From the NCBI GenBank assembly GCA_030604885.1, contig JAUVUZ010000008.1:51514-115513 (forward strand): a stretch of 64,000 nucleotides of DNA, given 5' to 3'. Below, one piece after another: positions 28,849 through 37,759 of this stretch; the stretch's first letter is position 1, and the number at the start of each line of letters is the position of its first letter. This DNA comes from Alphaproteobacteria bacterium. GTDB taxonomy: Bacteria; Pseudomonadota; Alphaproteobacteria; Rhodospirillales; Rhodospirillaceae. A program made the position numbers and the translations under genes. The notes beneath the pieces are model-generated. The model ran no database searches. It was given only the letters and a program-made list of their open reading frames with translations, and was not told where the DNA came from.

Positions 28849-29004
28849 GTGAATGTGCTACCCCTTCGGGCGCACATCCAGCACCACGACAAGGTGCGCG
28901 CGCCGGGTTCAAAAACTACGCTTTGGCTGTACGGCGACTCTGCCAGAGCTTTCGCCGCATGCAAAACGTTCCCGCTCGATAAATCTCTAAATTCCCCGCC
29001 TTGA
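28849..29004 (+). CDS. Possible 51-aa protein (GTG start), unproven
   Basis: A 51-codon frame starting GTG at 28849 inside the putative element. It reads MNVLPLRAHIQHH and later TTLWLYGDSARAFAA. Amino-acid use looks protein-like, but the ribosome site is weak: a GGAGG lies 14 nt upstream and is better placed for a 3-codon frame at 28841 that stops at 28852. The other frames here are also short. I do not recognise it; it may be chance. Confidence 0.22.
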   Translation: MNVLPLRAHIQHHDKVRAPGSKTTLWLYGDSARAFAACKTFPLDKSLNSPP

Positions 29005-29078
29005 AAGTTTCAAGCCTGCCGGGGGACTCATAAAAAATAGATAAATATCAACAAATTAGAATCATATTGCGGGGGTAT

Positions 29079-29152
29079 GCGTTTCATAAACGCTCAATAT
29101 ACGAATATCCTAAACGTATGCGCTTGACCGGCCAGGGAACCCGGGGTATAGG
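29079..29152 (+). promoter_or_regulatory. Candidate sigma70 promoter with upstream palindrome for the 250-aa gene
   Basis: TTGACC (29124-29129) and TATAGG (29147-29152) are separated by exactly 17 bp, with the gene start 33 bp further on. Upstream, GCGTTT-cat-AAACGC (29079-29093) is a perfect 15-bp interrupted palindrome. Nearby TATGCG occurs twice (about 29077 and 29117). Together these look like a regulated promoter. Confidence 0.6.
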
Positions 29153-29184
29153 ATGGGTTGTGGTTCGTAATTGGAGGCCGGAAA

Positions 29185-29937
29185 ATGGCGGTCGTTATTC
29201 GCAAGAAGAGTCCGAGGGCGCCCTCCATGAGCCTTGATGAGGCCGTGGATAAGGCCTTTCGGGTCTATGAAAAGGAGCAGAGGCACCCCGCACCGGTTGA
29301 TGTTGTGGCCAAGCACATTGGCTACAAGGATGCGAAAAACGGTGCAGCTCTGTCGTCGATCGCCTCCCTTGGCTATTACGGTTTGGTTGAGCGTCCCAAG
29401 GAAGGCTATATTTCTGTCAGCGCAGACGTCGAAGCATACAAGTACGCGCCGACCGAGGAGATCAAGCGCCAGATTGCCTTGAAGTGGCTTCGCGCGCCGC
29501 AAATTTTCTCGGATCTCTTGGAAAAATACGGTGCTGGGCTGCCGTCGGATGCGACGCTCCAGTACGACTTGATCCAGCGCGGCTTCAAACCGGAAAGCGC
29601 TGCTGGATGCGTCGCCGCCTTCCGCCGGTCCTTGGATTTTTCGAAGTACTTCGAGATGCCGTCTGCGGTTGCGGAGGAGGTTTCCGGCTACGATGAGACG
29701 GATAGCATCCCGCTGTCGGCGATGGAGTCGACAGTTTCTGCTCTTCACCAGGCGCCGCTGCGCATTGCCCCGCAATCGGAACGATTGGAAGACTTTGACC
29801 GCATTCCCGTCAGGCTTTCTGGTGGGCGCCGCGCTTGGATTGAAATTCCGACGCCATTCTATTGTGCGGACAAGGGGCGCATGAAAGCACAGATTGACCT
29901 GCTGCTCGCAGACGATGAAGGCGACGATGATGCATGA
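29185..29937 (+). CDS. Unrecognised 250-aa protein of the tRNA-Asn element
   Basis: 250 aa, soluble, no signal peptide or membrane segment. A basic N-terminus (MAVVIRKKSPRAPSMSLDEA) leads into a helix-rich region. There, HIGYKDAKNGAALSSIASLG followed by YYGLVERPKEG has the look of a winged helix (recognition helix then beta-wing). The middle (LPSDATLQYDLIQRGFKPES) is helical and the C-terminus ends in an acidic tail DDEGDDDA. DNA binding is an inference from this pattern only. GGAGG lies 8 nt before the ATG at 29185. Codon use is more AT-tolerant than in flanking genes, consistent with transfer. A perfect terminator begins directly after the stop codon. I cannot assign a function. Confidence 0.85.
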   Translation: MAVVIRKKSPRAPSMSLDEAVDKAFRVYEKEQRHPAPVDVVAKHIGYKDAKNGAALSSIASLGYYGLVERPKEGYISVSADVEAYKYAPTEEIKRQIALKWLRAPQIFSDLLEKYGAGLPSDATLQYDLIQRGFKPESAAGCVAAFRRSLDFSKYFEMPSAVAEEVSGYDETDSIPLSAMESTVSALHQAPLRIAPQSERLEDFDRIPVRLSGGRRAWIEIPTPFYCADKGRMKAQIDLLLADDEGDDDA

Positions 29938-29938
29938 A

Positions 29939-29972
29939 AAAGCTCGGAGCAGCGGCAACTGCTCCGAGCTTT
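29939..29972 (+). terminator. Terminator of the 250-aa gene
   Basis: A perfect 14-bp stem, AAAGCTCGGAGCAG (29939-29952) and its complement (29959-29972), with loop CGGCAA, starts 2 nt after the stop codon. It ends in TTT and has A residues on the other side, so it may work on both strands. Confidence 0.85.
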
Positions 29973-30068
29973 CAATCTCCCTCGGACAAAGGGTTCATCC
30001 GCAGGGGGGCCGGGACAGACCCAGCTGGATATTGGGATATTCGTTCCCAAGGGTCGCCGGTGTCAAGG

Positions 30069-30082
30069 GAATCCTAGGATTC
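30069..30082 (+). promoter_or_regulatory. Perfect palindrome just upstream of the 44-aa gene
   Basis: GAATCCTAGGATTC is a perfect 14-bp palindrome ending 2 nt before the ribosome-binding site GGAGGTGA. A regulator bound here as DNA, or the same sequence folded in mRNA, would control the 44-aa gene. A second imperfect inverted repeat (TTGGGA/TCCCAA) lies about 30 bp upstream. Confidence 0.45.
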
Positions 30083-30094
30083 TTGGAGGTGATC

Positions 30095-30229
30095 ATGGCT
30101 ACCATCGATCGGCCGGCGCCTCGGGGGTTCCGTTGGGTGTGTTGCAAGTGCTTCAAGCACTGGCGCACGGGCAAGACCGTTTACCCTCGGACCGCTGAGT
30201 GTTTCATGTTCCTTGTGCGTTGTAAGTAA
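30095..30229 (+). CDS. Unrecognised 44-aa Cys-rich protein
   Basis: 44 aa, strongly basic. It has a CC-x-C cluster (RWVCCKCFKHWRTGK) and two further Cys (AECFMFLVRCK). It is preceded by a near-perfect Shine-Dalgarno GGAGGTGA at 5-nt spacing, which makes translation likely despite its size. The Cys/His content could bind zinc or a metal, but spacing does not match a named zinc ribbon. It lies 157 bp behind the 250-aa gene, past its terminator, so it has its own promoter. No function is proposed. Confidence 0.6.
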   Translation: MATIDRPAPRGFRWVCCKCFKHWRTGKTVYPRTAECFMFLVRCK

Positions 30230-30567
30230 GGGGGAGGGGGGCACTGCCCCCTAACCTCCAATGTTTTGTTCCATCGTGATTTTCGACATGGAACTGCCCC
30301 TTATGGCGTTGATACAGCAATGCCATGACACAGGAGGAAAAGCGCGCAGGCTCTTCGGCAACGCTTGCCCGGCTGGTGAGGGATTTCATGTCGCAATGTC
30401 ACCACAGGGGAGGAGATCACAAAACTGGTGTGTTTACTTTCTGCGGTTTCGACGGCTTTTCCAGAGCCCCGAGTCCATTTCCGCTCCATTCCACTGAGCC
30501 TATGGTGATAAAATGGTACCGATAGGGCGAGGCAGGCGGCAACGCCTGTAGTAGGTGGCCTCGGGAG
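30230..30567. other. Gene-free right end of the putative element
   Basis: 338 bp. It begins with a GGGGGGC/GCCCCC hairpin region just after the 44-aa gene (about 30235-30258) that may terminate it. A 66-codon frame from 30325 has no proper ribosome site and an uncharacteristic composition, so it is not called. A small CAGGC/GCCTG hairpin lies near 30534-30549. No integrase remnant could be recognised. Confidence 0.4.
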
Positions 30568-30668
30568 CCGGCGCGGCGGACAACAAAAAACCCGCTCCAT
30601 GGGGCGGGTTTCGGATTCGCTTGAAAAGCGCAGGCGCCGCGAAGGGCGGCGCTGGCTCCGGAGGAGGG
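30568..30668. repeat. 101-bp direct repeat, right copy (att-like, contains the tRNA-Asn 3' end)
   Basis: Partner of 28685-28785 with one mismatch (30628 G). Here the 16 nt of tRNA-Asn (30653-30668) are continuous with the intact tRNA gene, so this is the copy used by the cell. Confidence 0.95.
30585..30608 (-). terminator. Terminator of tRNA-Asn
   Basis: CCCGC (30591-30595) pairs with GCGGG (30604-30608); the minus-strand transcript continues into six U (A-tract 30585-30590). It lies 45 nt past the tRNA-Asn 3' end, inside the direct repeat, so the element brought or preserved a working terminator. Confidence 0.82.
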
Positions 30669-30727
30669 ATTCGAACCCCCGACCAGCCGGTTAACAGCCG
30701 GCTGCTCTACCGCTGAGCTACTCCGGA
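30653..30727 (-). tRNA. tRNA-Asn (anticodon GTT)
   Basis: 75 nt with encoded CCA. The acceptor stem is TCCGGAG/CTCCGGA with discriminator G, the D arm GCTCAGCGGTAGAGC, the anticodon loop CTGTTAA (GTT), and the T arm GGTTCGAATCC. It is intact and complete. Its 3' 16 nt are duplicated at 28770-28785. Confidence 0.97.
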
Positions 30728-30790
30728 ATGCGCGCCGCGGGCGGCGGTTTCGCCCGCGCGGTCCGCCGGGTCGTCCCGGCGAGGTGGCGA

Positions 30791-30819
30791 TGTATAAGGG
30801 ATGGCCGGGTGGGGGTCAA
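30791..30819 (-). promoter_or_regulatory. Sigma70 promoter for tRNA-Asn
   Basis: On the minus strand TTGACC (30814-30819) and TATACA (30791-30796) are separated by exactly 17 bp, upstream of the tRNA-Asn 5' end at 30727. The match to the -35/-10 consensus is strong for this GC-rich genome. Confidence 0.75.
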
Positions 30820-30869
30820 GGGGCTTTTTTCGCTTTCTCGCGGGCTGTCGGATCGGCGGGCTTTCCCCT

Positions 30870-30898
30870 TTGTCTCCCGGCGGCTGCGTGGCTATATA
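30870..30898 (+). promoter_or_regulatory. Sigma70 promoter for the PCMT-like gene
   Basis: TTGTCT (30870-30875) and TATATA (30893-30898) with a 17-bp spacer lie 60 bp upstream of the ATG at 30958. It stands back to back with the tRNA-Asn promoter. Confidence 0.7.
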
Positions 30899-30957
30899 AG
30901 TGCCGAAGACGGAGGCCGAAGCGGCGCCGCCGGGCAATGGAAACGAGGATCACCGCG

Positions 30958-31611
30958 ATGGATTTCGAACTGGCGCGCCGCAACATGGTGGACAACCAGG
31001 TCCGCACCAACCGCGTCACCGACCCGCTGGTGATCGCCGCGCTGCGCGCGATCCCGCGCGAGGTATTCGTGCCCGCGCCGCAGAAGGGCGTGGCCTACCT
31101 CGACGACGACATCGCGGTGGCGCCCGGGCGGCACCTGATGGAGCCGATGGTGCTCGCCCGCCTGCTTCAGCTGGCGGAGGTGCAAACCTCCGACGCGGTG
31201 CTCGATATCGGCTGCGCCACCGGCTATTCCACTGCGGTGGTCGGCAAGATGGCCTCGAGCGTGGTGGCGCTGGAAGAGGACCCGGCGCTGGTGAACTGGG
31301 CCACCGAAACCCTGCTCGGCCTCGGCATCGACAACGCCGTGGTGGTGGAGGGTCCGCTCGCTCAGGGGCTGGCGGGGCAGGGGCCTTACGACGTGATTCT
31401 CTTCAATGGCGCGGTGGCGCGCATCCCCGACGGCATCCGCGCCCAGCTCGCCGAGGGCGGGCGCCTGGTGGCGGTGGTGCAGGGGGAGAGGGGCGTGGGC
31501 CAGGCGACTCTGGTGACGCGCCGGGGCGGCGCCTTCGGCCACCGCACCGAGTTCGACGCCAACATCCGCATGCTGCCGGGTTTCGCGGGCGATTCCGCCT
31601 TCGTGTTTTGA
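30958..31611 (+). CDS. Protein-L-isoaspartate O-methyltransferase family protein upstream of tolC
   Basis: 217 aa Rossmann methyltransferase. The SAM-binding motif reads AVLDIGCATGYSTAVVGKMA, preceded by PREVFVPAP and followed by LEEDPALVNWATETL and YDVILFNGAV. Relatives located directly before tolC in alphaproteobacteria differ from true Pcm in the substrate loop, so isoaspartate repair is not certain; a true pcm is present at 53172. The ATG at 30958 with GAGGA 8 nt upstream is preferred over ATG 30937. A tolC gene follows 172 bp later on the same strand. Confidence 0.88.
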   Translation: MDFELARRNMVDNQVRTNRVTDPLVIAALRAIPREVFVPAPQKGVAYLDDDIAVAPGRHLMEPMVLARLLQLAEVQTSDAVLDIGCATGYSTAVVGKMASSVVALEEDPALVNWATETLLGLGIDNAVVVEGPLAQGLAGQGPYDVILFNGAVARIPDGIRAQLAEGGRLVAVVQGERGVGQATLVTRRGGAFGHRTEFDANIRMLPGFAGDSAFVF

Positions 31612-31673
31612 CGTCATTCCCATTTCGGCGTAATGCGTTGGAGGTGAGCGTGCGGCCTGCCTCTGGACAATCG

Positions 31674-31687
31674 ATACCGATCGGTAT
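31674..31687. promoter_or_regulatory. Perfect palindrome upstream of tolC (TetR-type operator candidate)
   Basis: ATACCGATCGGTAT is a perfect 14-bp palindrome 96 bp before the tolC start. Its ATAC...GTAT arms resemble half-sites of TetR-family efflux repressors. The sequence differs from the palindrome at 49438, so a different regulator is expected, and none is encoded next to it. Confidence 0.5.
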
Positions 31688-31783
31688 ATTTCTCTGGCGT
31701 CGGGAGCCTGCGCACGCGCGGGAGAGGGGCCTGGATGCCGCCCTGGGGAGGGCGGTCCAATCGTCTGAATATGGAGTTCCTTC

Positions 31784-33196
31784 ATGGCGAGTAGAGGCCA
31801 TTTTCTGACCGGCGGCATTGCCGTGGCGGCGATCGCGTGCGTGCTGGCGGGGGGCGTCGCCCACGCCGAAACCCTGCGGGAGGCGATGGCGATGGCCTAT
31901 GCCTCGAACCCGCAGTTGCTCGAGCAGCGGGCGTATCTGCGCTCGGTCGACCAGGGCGTGGCGCAGGCGCTTTCCGGCTGGCGGCCGACGGTGACGATGA
32001 ACGCCGACGCGTCGAGCGTCCATCGCGACGGCGCTTCCGTCGACGGTGTCGGTCAGCGGTCGATGTGGCGGCAGGAGCGTGGCGCCAGCGTCTCGGTGTC
32101 GCAGCCGTTGTTTCAGGGCTTCGGCACGGTGAACGCCGTCGACCAGGCCGAGAACACCGTTCTCGCCGAACGCGAGCGCCTGCGCTCGGTGGAGCAGGCG
32201 GTGATGCTCGACGTGGTTTCCGCCTACGTGGACGTCTGGCGCGATCTTGCGGTGGTCGAACTCAACATCAACAACGAGCAGGTGCTCCAGCGCCAGCTCG
32301 ACGCCTCGCGCGACCGATTCCAGGTGGGCGAGATCACCCGCACCGACGTCGCCCAGGCGGAGGCGCGGCTGTCGCAGGCGCGCGCCGACCGGGTCGCGGC
32401 CGAGGGCAACCTTCAGGTCTCCCGCGCCACCTATCTGCGCGTCGTCGGCAAGCTGCCCGAGGGCGTGGAGCGGGTGCCGCCCACCGACGCCCTGCCCGGC
32501 GACCTCGCGCGGCTGGTGACCGAGGCGATGGGCGACAATCCCGACGTCCGTGCCGCCGCGCACACCGTCGACGTGCGCGAGAACGCCGTCGGCGTGGTGC
32601 GCGCCGAGCTGCTGCCCGACGTGCGCGCGGTGGCGAGCGTCGGCCAGTTCTGGGACCAGACCACCGCGTCCGACGAATCGACCGTCTATTCCGTCGGCGC
32701 GCAGATGACGGTTCCGCTCTACGAGGCGGGCGGCACCTACGCGCGCCTGCGCTCGGCCAAGGACCAGGCGGCGCAAAGCCGCAAGGCGCTGGAGCGGGTG
32801 CGCCGCCAGGTGGTGGAAAACGCCACCTCGGCGTGGGAATCGCTGGTCACCGCGCGGGCGCAGATGGTCGCCTACCAGGAAGAGATCCGCGCCTCGGAAA
32901 TCGCCCTCGACGGCGTGCGGCGCGAGTCCGAGGTGGGGTCGCGCACCGTGCTCGACGTGCTCGACGCCGAGCAGGAACTGCTCGACGCCCGCGTCAACCT
33001 GGTGCAGGCGCAGCGCAACGAGGCGCTGGCGTCGTATCAGGTGCAGGTGGCCCTCGGCCGCCTCACCGCCGCCGACATGGGCCTCGATACGCCGCTCTAC
33101 AATCCGGCCGCCCACTACGACCGCGCCGCCAACGCCTGGATCGGCGGAGAGGTGTTCTCCGACGACGGCCGCGAGGCGATGCGGCCCGCGAAGTAG
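31784..33196 (+). CDS. tolC: TolC family outer membrane efflux channel
   Basis: 470 aa. A signal peptide (IAVAAIACVLAGGVAHA-ET) is followed by the duplicated TolC repeat: ETLREAMAMAYASNPQLLEQ opens repeat 1 and GDLARLVTEAMGDNPDVRAA repeat 2, with VSQPLFQGFGTVNAVDQAE and VPLYEAGGTYARLRSAKDQA at equivalent positions. It forms the trimeric exit duct for type I secretion and for RND/MFS pumps such as the EmrAB-like system at 46.7-49.4 kb. Length and order are standard. It is preceded by a palindromic operator candidate. Confidence 0.95.
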   Translation: MASRGHFLTGGIAVAAIACVLAGGVAHAETLREAMAMAYASNPQLLEQRAYLRSVDQGVAQALSGWRPTVTMNADASSVHRDGASVDGVGQRSMWRQERGASVSVSQPLFQGFGTVNAVDQAENTVLAERERLRSVEQAVMLDVVSAYVDVWRDLAVVELNINNEQVLQRQLDASRDRFQVGEITRTDVAQAEARLSQARADRVAAEGNLQVSRATYLRVVGKLPEGVERVPPTDALPGDLARLVTEAMGDNPDVRAAAHTVDVRENAVGVVRAELLPDVRAVASVGQFWDQTTASDESTVYSVGAQMTVPLYEAGGTYARLRSAKDQAAQSRKALERVRRQVVENATSAWESLVTARAQMVAYQEEIRASEIALDGVRRESEVGSRTVLDVLDAEQELLDARVNLVQAQRNEALASYQVQVALGRLTAADMGLDTPLYNPAAHYDRAANAWIGGEVFSDDGREAMRPAK

Positions 33197-33212
33197 GCCC
33201 CTCCGACCGCCA

Positions 33213-33237
33213 CCGCCGCGACATCCCATTGCGGCGG
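33213..33237 (+). terminator. Hairpin after tolC
   Basis: CCGCCGC (33213-33219) pairs with GCGGCGG (33231-33237) shortly after the tolC stop. It lacks a T-tract, so its strength is uncertain. Confidence 0.4.
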
Positions 33238-33347
33238 CGGCGAAATCCGGGTTAAGTTCAGTCGCAACCTGTGTTATGGGTTGATCGGATTGAGCAGGCG
33301 CTCCGCCTTCGGGGTGGGCGCTCCCGCGTGCAGAGGGCTGGACATCC

Positions 33348-34082
33348 ATGAGCGAGGACAAGGGCCAGCAAGAGCCGTCGATGGAGGACATTCTCGCCTC
33401 CATTCGCCGGATCTTGTCCGAGGACGATGGAAAGAAGGGGGGCGACATCGCTCCCGCCGCCGAACCGGCCCCGGTCAAGGCCGCACCCAAGCCGCCGCCG
33501 GTCGAGGCCAAGCCCGCGCCGCCACCTCCGCCGCCGCCCGCGCCGGAGCCGGAGCCGATGCCGGAGTTCGAGCCGGAGCCGATGCCCGAATTCGAGCCGG
33601 AGCCCGAGCCGGAGCCGATCGCCCTGCTGCCCGAGGACATGGTGATGGAGGACGAGCCGGAGGACGACTTCGAGGAGGCGGAGGACGACGTTCTCGACCT
33701 CACCGACGCCATGGCGTTCCAGCCGCCCGCGCCCAAGCCCGACCCGTTCGAGGACTTCCCGCCGTTGCCGCCGGAGCCGGAACCGCGCCCGGTGTTCGAG
33801 ATGACACCGCCGCCCGAGGAGCCGGAGCCGGTGAGCGGCGAGGCGCTGCTCGACCGCACCACCCAGGACGTCTCCGAGCAGGCGTTCGCCAGCCTGGCGA
33901 GCGTTCTCGCCCGCCGCAACATCGGCGTCGGCCAGTTGGGGGTGACGCTGGAGGAACTGGTGCGCGAGCTGCTGCGGCCGATCCTCAAGGCGTGGCTCGA
34001 CGAGAACCTGCCCGGCATCGTCGAGCGCATCGTCGAGCGCGAGGTGGAGCGGATCGTCAACCGCCTCGGCCCGATGAAATGA
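33348..34082 (+). CDS. popZ: PopZ polar organising protein (DUF2497)
   Basis: 244 aa. The N-terminal client-binding helix reads PSMEDILASIRRILSEDD. A long acidic Pro/Glu linker (residues ~35-160, with tandem EPEPMPEFEPEP units) follows, and the C-terminal oligomerisation helices read VTLEELVRELLRPILKAWL then IVERIVEREVERIVNRL. This N-helix/acidic-linker/C-helix layout defines PopZ, which condenses at cell poles and anchors the chromosome centromere and polarity factors in alphaproteobacteria. It precedes valS, the usual alphaproteobacterial context. Confidence 0.95.
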   Translation: MSEDKGQQEPSMEDILASIRRILSEDDGKKGGDIAPAAEPAPVKAAPKPPPVEAKPAPPPPPPPAPEPEPMPEFEPEPMPEFEPEPEPEPIALLPEDMVMEDEPEDDFEEAEDDVLDLTDAMAFQPPAPKPDPFEDFPPLPPEPEPRPVFEMTPPPEEPEPVSGEALLDRTTQDVSEQAFASLASVLARRNIGVGQLGVTLEELVRELLRPILKAWLDENLPGIVERIVEREVERIVNRLGPMK

Positions 34083-34108
34083 CCTGAACCGGATTTCCGC
34101 GTCGTCTT

Positions 34109-34144
34109 CGCGGCGGGCGTCTTGCGCCCGCCGCGATTGTTTTC
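34109..34144 (+). terminator. Terminator between popZ and valS
   Basis: CGCGGCGGGCG (34109-34119) and its perfect complement (34125-34135) form an 11-bp stem with loop TCTTG, followed by ATTGTTTTC. It ends the popZ transcript, or attenuates read-through into valS. Confidence 0.85.
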
Positions 34145-34202
34145 TACACAGGGTGCCGCGCATCCGCGCCGATCGCCGCTTCTCCTGAGAGGTTTCCGAA
34201 AA

Positions 34203-36848
<2,646 letters not shown>

Positions 36849-36906
36849 ACCTTTCGGAAAATTGTTGTTTGCTGTCACGGCAACGATGGCGAAGGGGGAA
36901 CGCGCC

Positions 36907-37752
36907 ATGGCGTACATCCAGTGGTCGCGCCGGTTCGAACTCGGAGTGCCGTTCATCGATTCCGACCACAAGGTTCTGGTCGGACTCCTGAACCGCATGA
37001 ACGATGCGGCGCGGGTCGACGGCGATCTCACCGACATCGGCGGGATCCTTTCGGCGCTGGTGGATTACACCCGCTACCACTTCGCCCGCGAGGAGCGCGC
37101 GCAGGAATCCGCCGGGTATCCCGACATGGACGACCACCGCGAGCAGCACGCCCGCCTGGCGATCGAGGCGCGCCGCCTGTTCGAGGCCTATCGTCGCGAT
37201 CCGGGCGGCATCGAGGTGGGCGACATCCTCGATTTCCTCAGCGACTGGCTGATGGACCACATCCTGCTGCACGACATGGCGATCAAGCCCTACCTGCTCG
37301 CCAACCTGGAGGCGGTGTCCGCCGCCGAGGGCGTGGACTACGCGGCGCTGATGGCGGAAGGGGACACCCGCAAGCAGCCCGACTGGACCCGCCTCGCGGT
37401 GCTGGCGGTGGAGGACAGCCGCCCGTTCGCCCACGTGCTTCAGGCGATTCTCAACGTCATCGGCATCCACGACGTGGCGGTGGTCTCCGACGCCGCCGAG
37501 GGCCTGCGCCTCGCCGAGGGCCAGCGCTTCGACCTGATCCTCGCCGACTGGCGGATGCAGGGCATGGACGGCCTGGACTTCGTCCACACCGCCCGCGCCC
37601 GGGGCATCACCGCGCCGGTGGTGATGCTCACCGGCTACGTGGACGAAAGCCTGGAGGCCGCCCGCGAGGGCTTCCAGATTTCCGAGTGGCTGCAAAAGCC
37701 GGTCACCTCCGCCGAACTGATGGCCTGCATCGCCCGCCACGTCGCCGCCTGA
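36907..37752 (+). CDS. Bacteriohemerythrin-response regulator receiver fusion
   Basis: 281 aa. Residues ~1-135 are a hemerythrin O2-binding domain with the full di-iron ligand set: His21, His58, Glu62, His77, His81, His118 and Asp123. Residues ~160-281 are a CheY-like receiver with acidic pocket Asp170, phospho-acceptor Asp214 (LILADWR), Thr242 and Lys264. The two are joined by a short linker, with no output domain. The pairing suggests an oxygen- or redox-tuned phosphorelay step, perhaps for aerotaxis in this chemoreceptor-rich organism; that is inference. GAAGGGGG lies upstream of the ATG. It follows valS by 58 bp. Confidence 0.92.
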   Translation: MAYIQWSRRFELGVPFIDSDHKVLVGLLNRMNDAARVDGDLTDIGGILSALVDYTRYHFAREERAQESAGYPDMDDHREQHARLAIEARRLFEAYRRDPGGIEVGDILDFLSDWLMDHILLHDMAIKPYLLANLEAVSAAEGVDYAALMAEGDTRKQPDWTRLAVLAVEDSRPFAHVLQAILNVIGIHDVAVVSDAAEGLRLAEGQRFDLILADWRMQGMDGLDFVHTARARGITAPVVMLTGYVDESLEAAREGFQISEWLQKPVTSAELMACIARHVAA

Positions 37753-37759
37753 GCCGGGG

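Larger units (their letters stand above)
28685..30668. mobile_element. Putative integrated element (remnant) at the 3' end of tRNA-Asn
   Basis: A 1,883-bp unit lies between tRNA-Cys and tRNA-Asn, bounded by two 101-bp direct repeats differing at one base (28745 A / 30628 G). Each repeat holds the last 16 nt of tRNA-Asn, including CCA, and the tRNA's terminator, exactly what a site-specific integration into a tRNA 3' end leaves behind. The interior is less GC-rich than its surroundings and contains AT-rich stretches, an unrecognised 250-aa gene and a 44-aa gene. No integrase, transposase or phage gene is visible. It is therefore a minimal or decayed element, mobilised in trans if at all. A tandem segmental duplication followed by divergence is the alternative. 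Confidence 0.65.

Noticed and set aside
30325..30525. 66-codon frame at the right end of the element
   Set aside because: No ribosome-binding site at the right distance and unconvincing composition; other frames over the same stretch are equally open.
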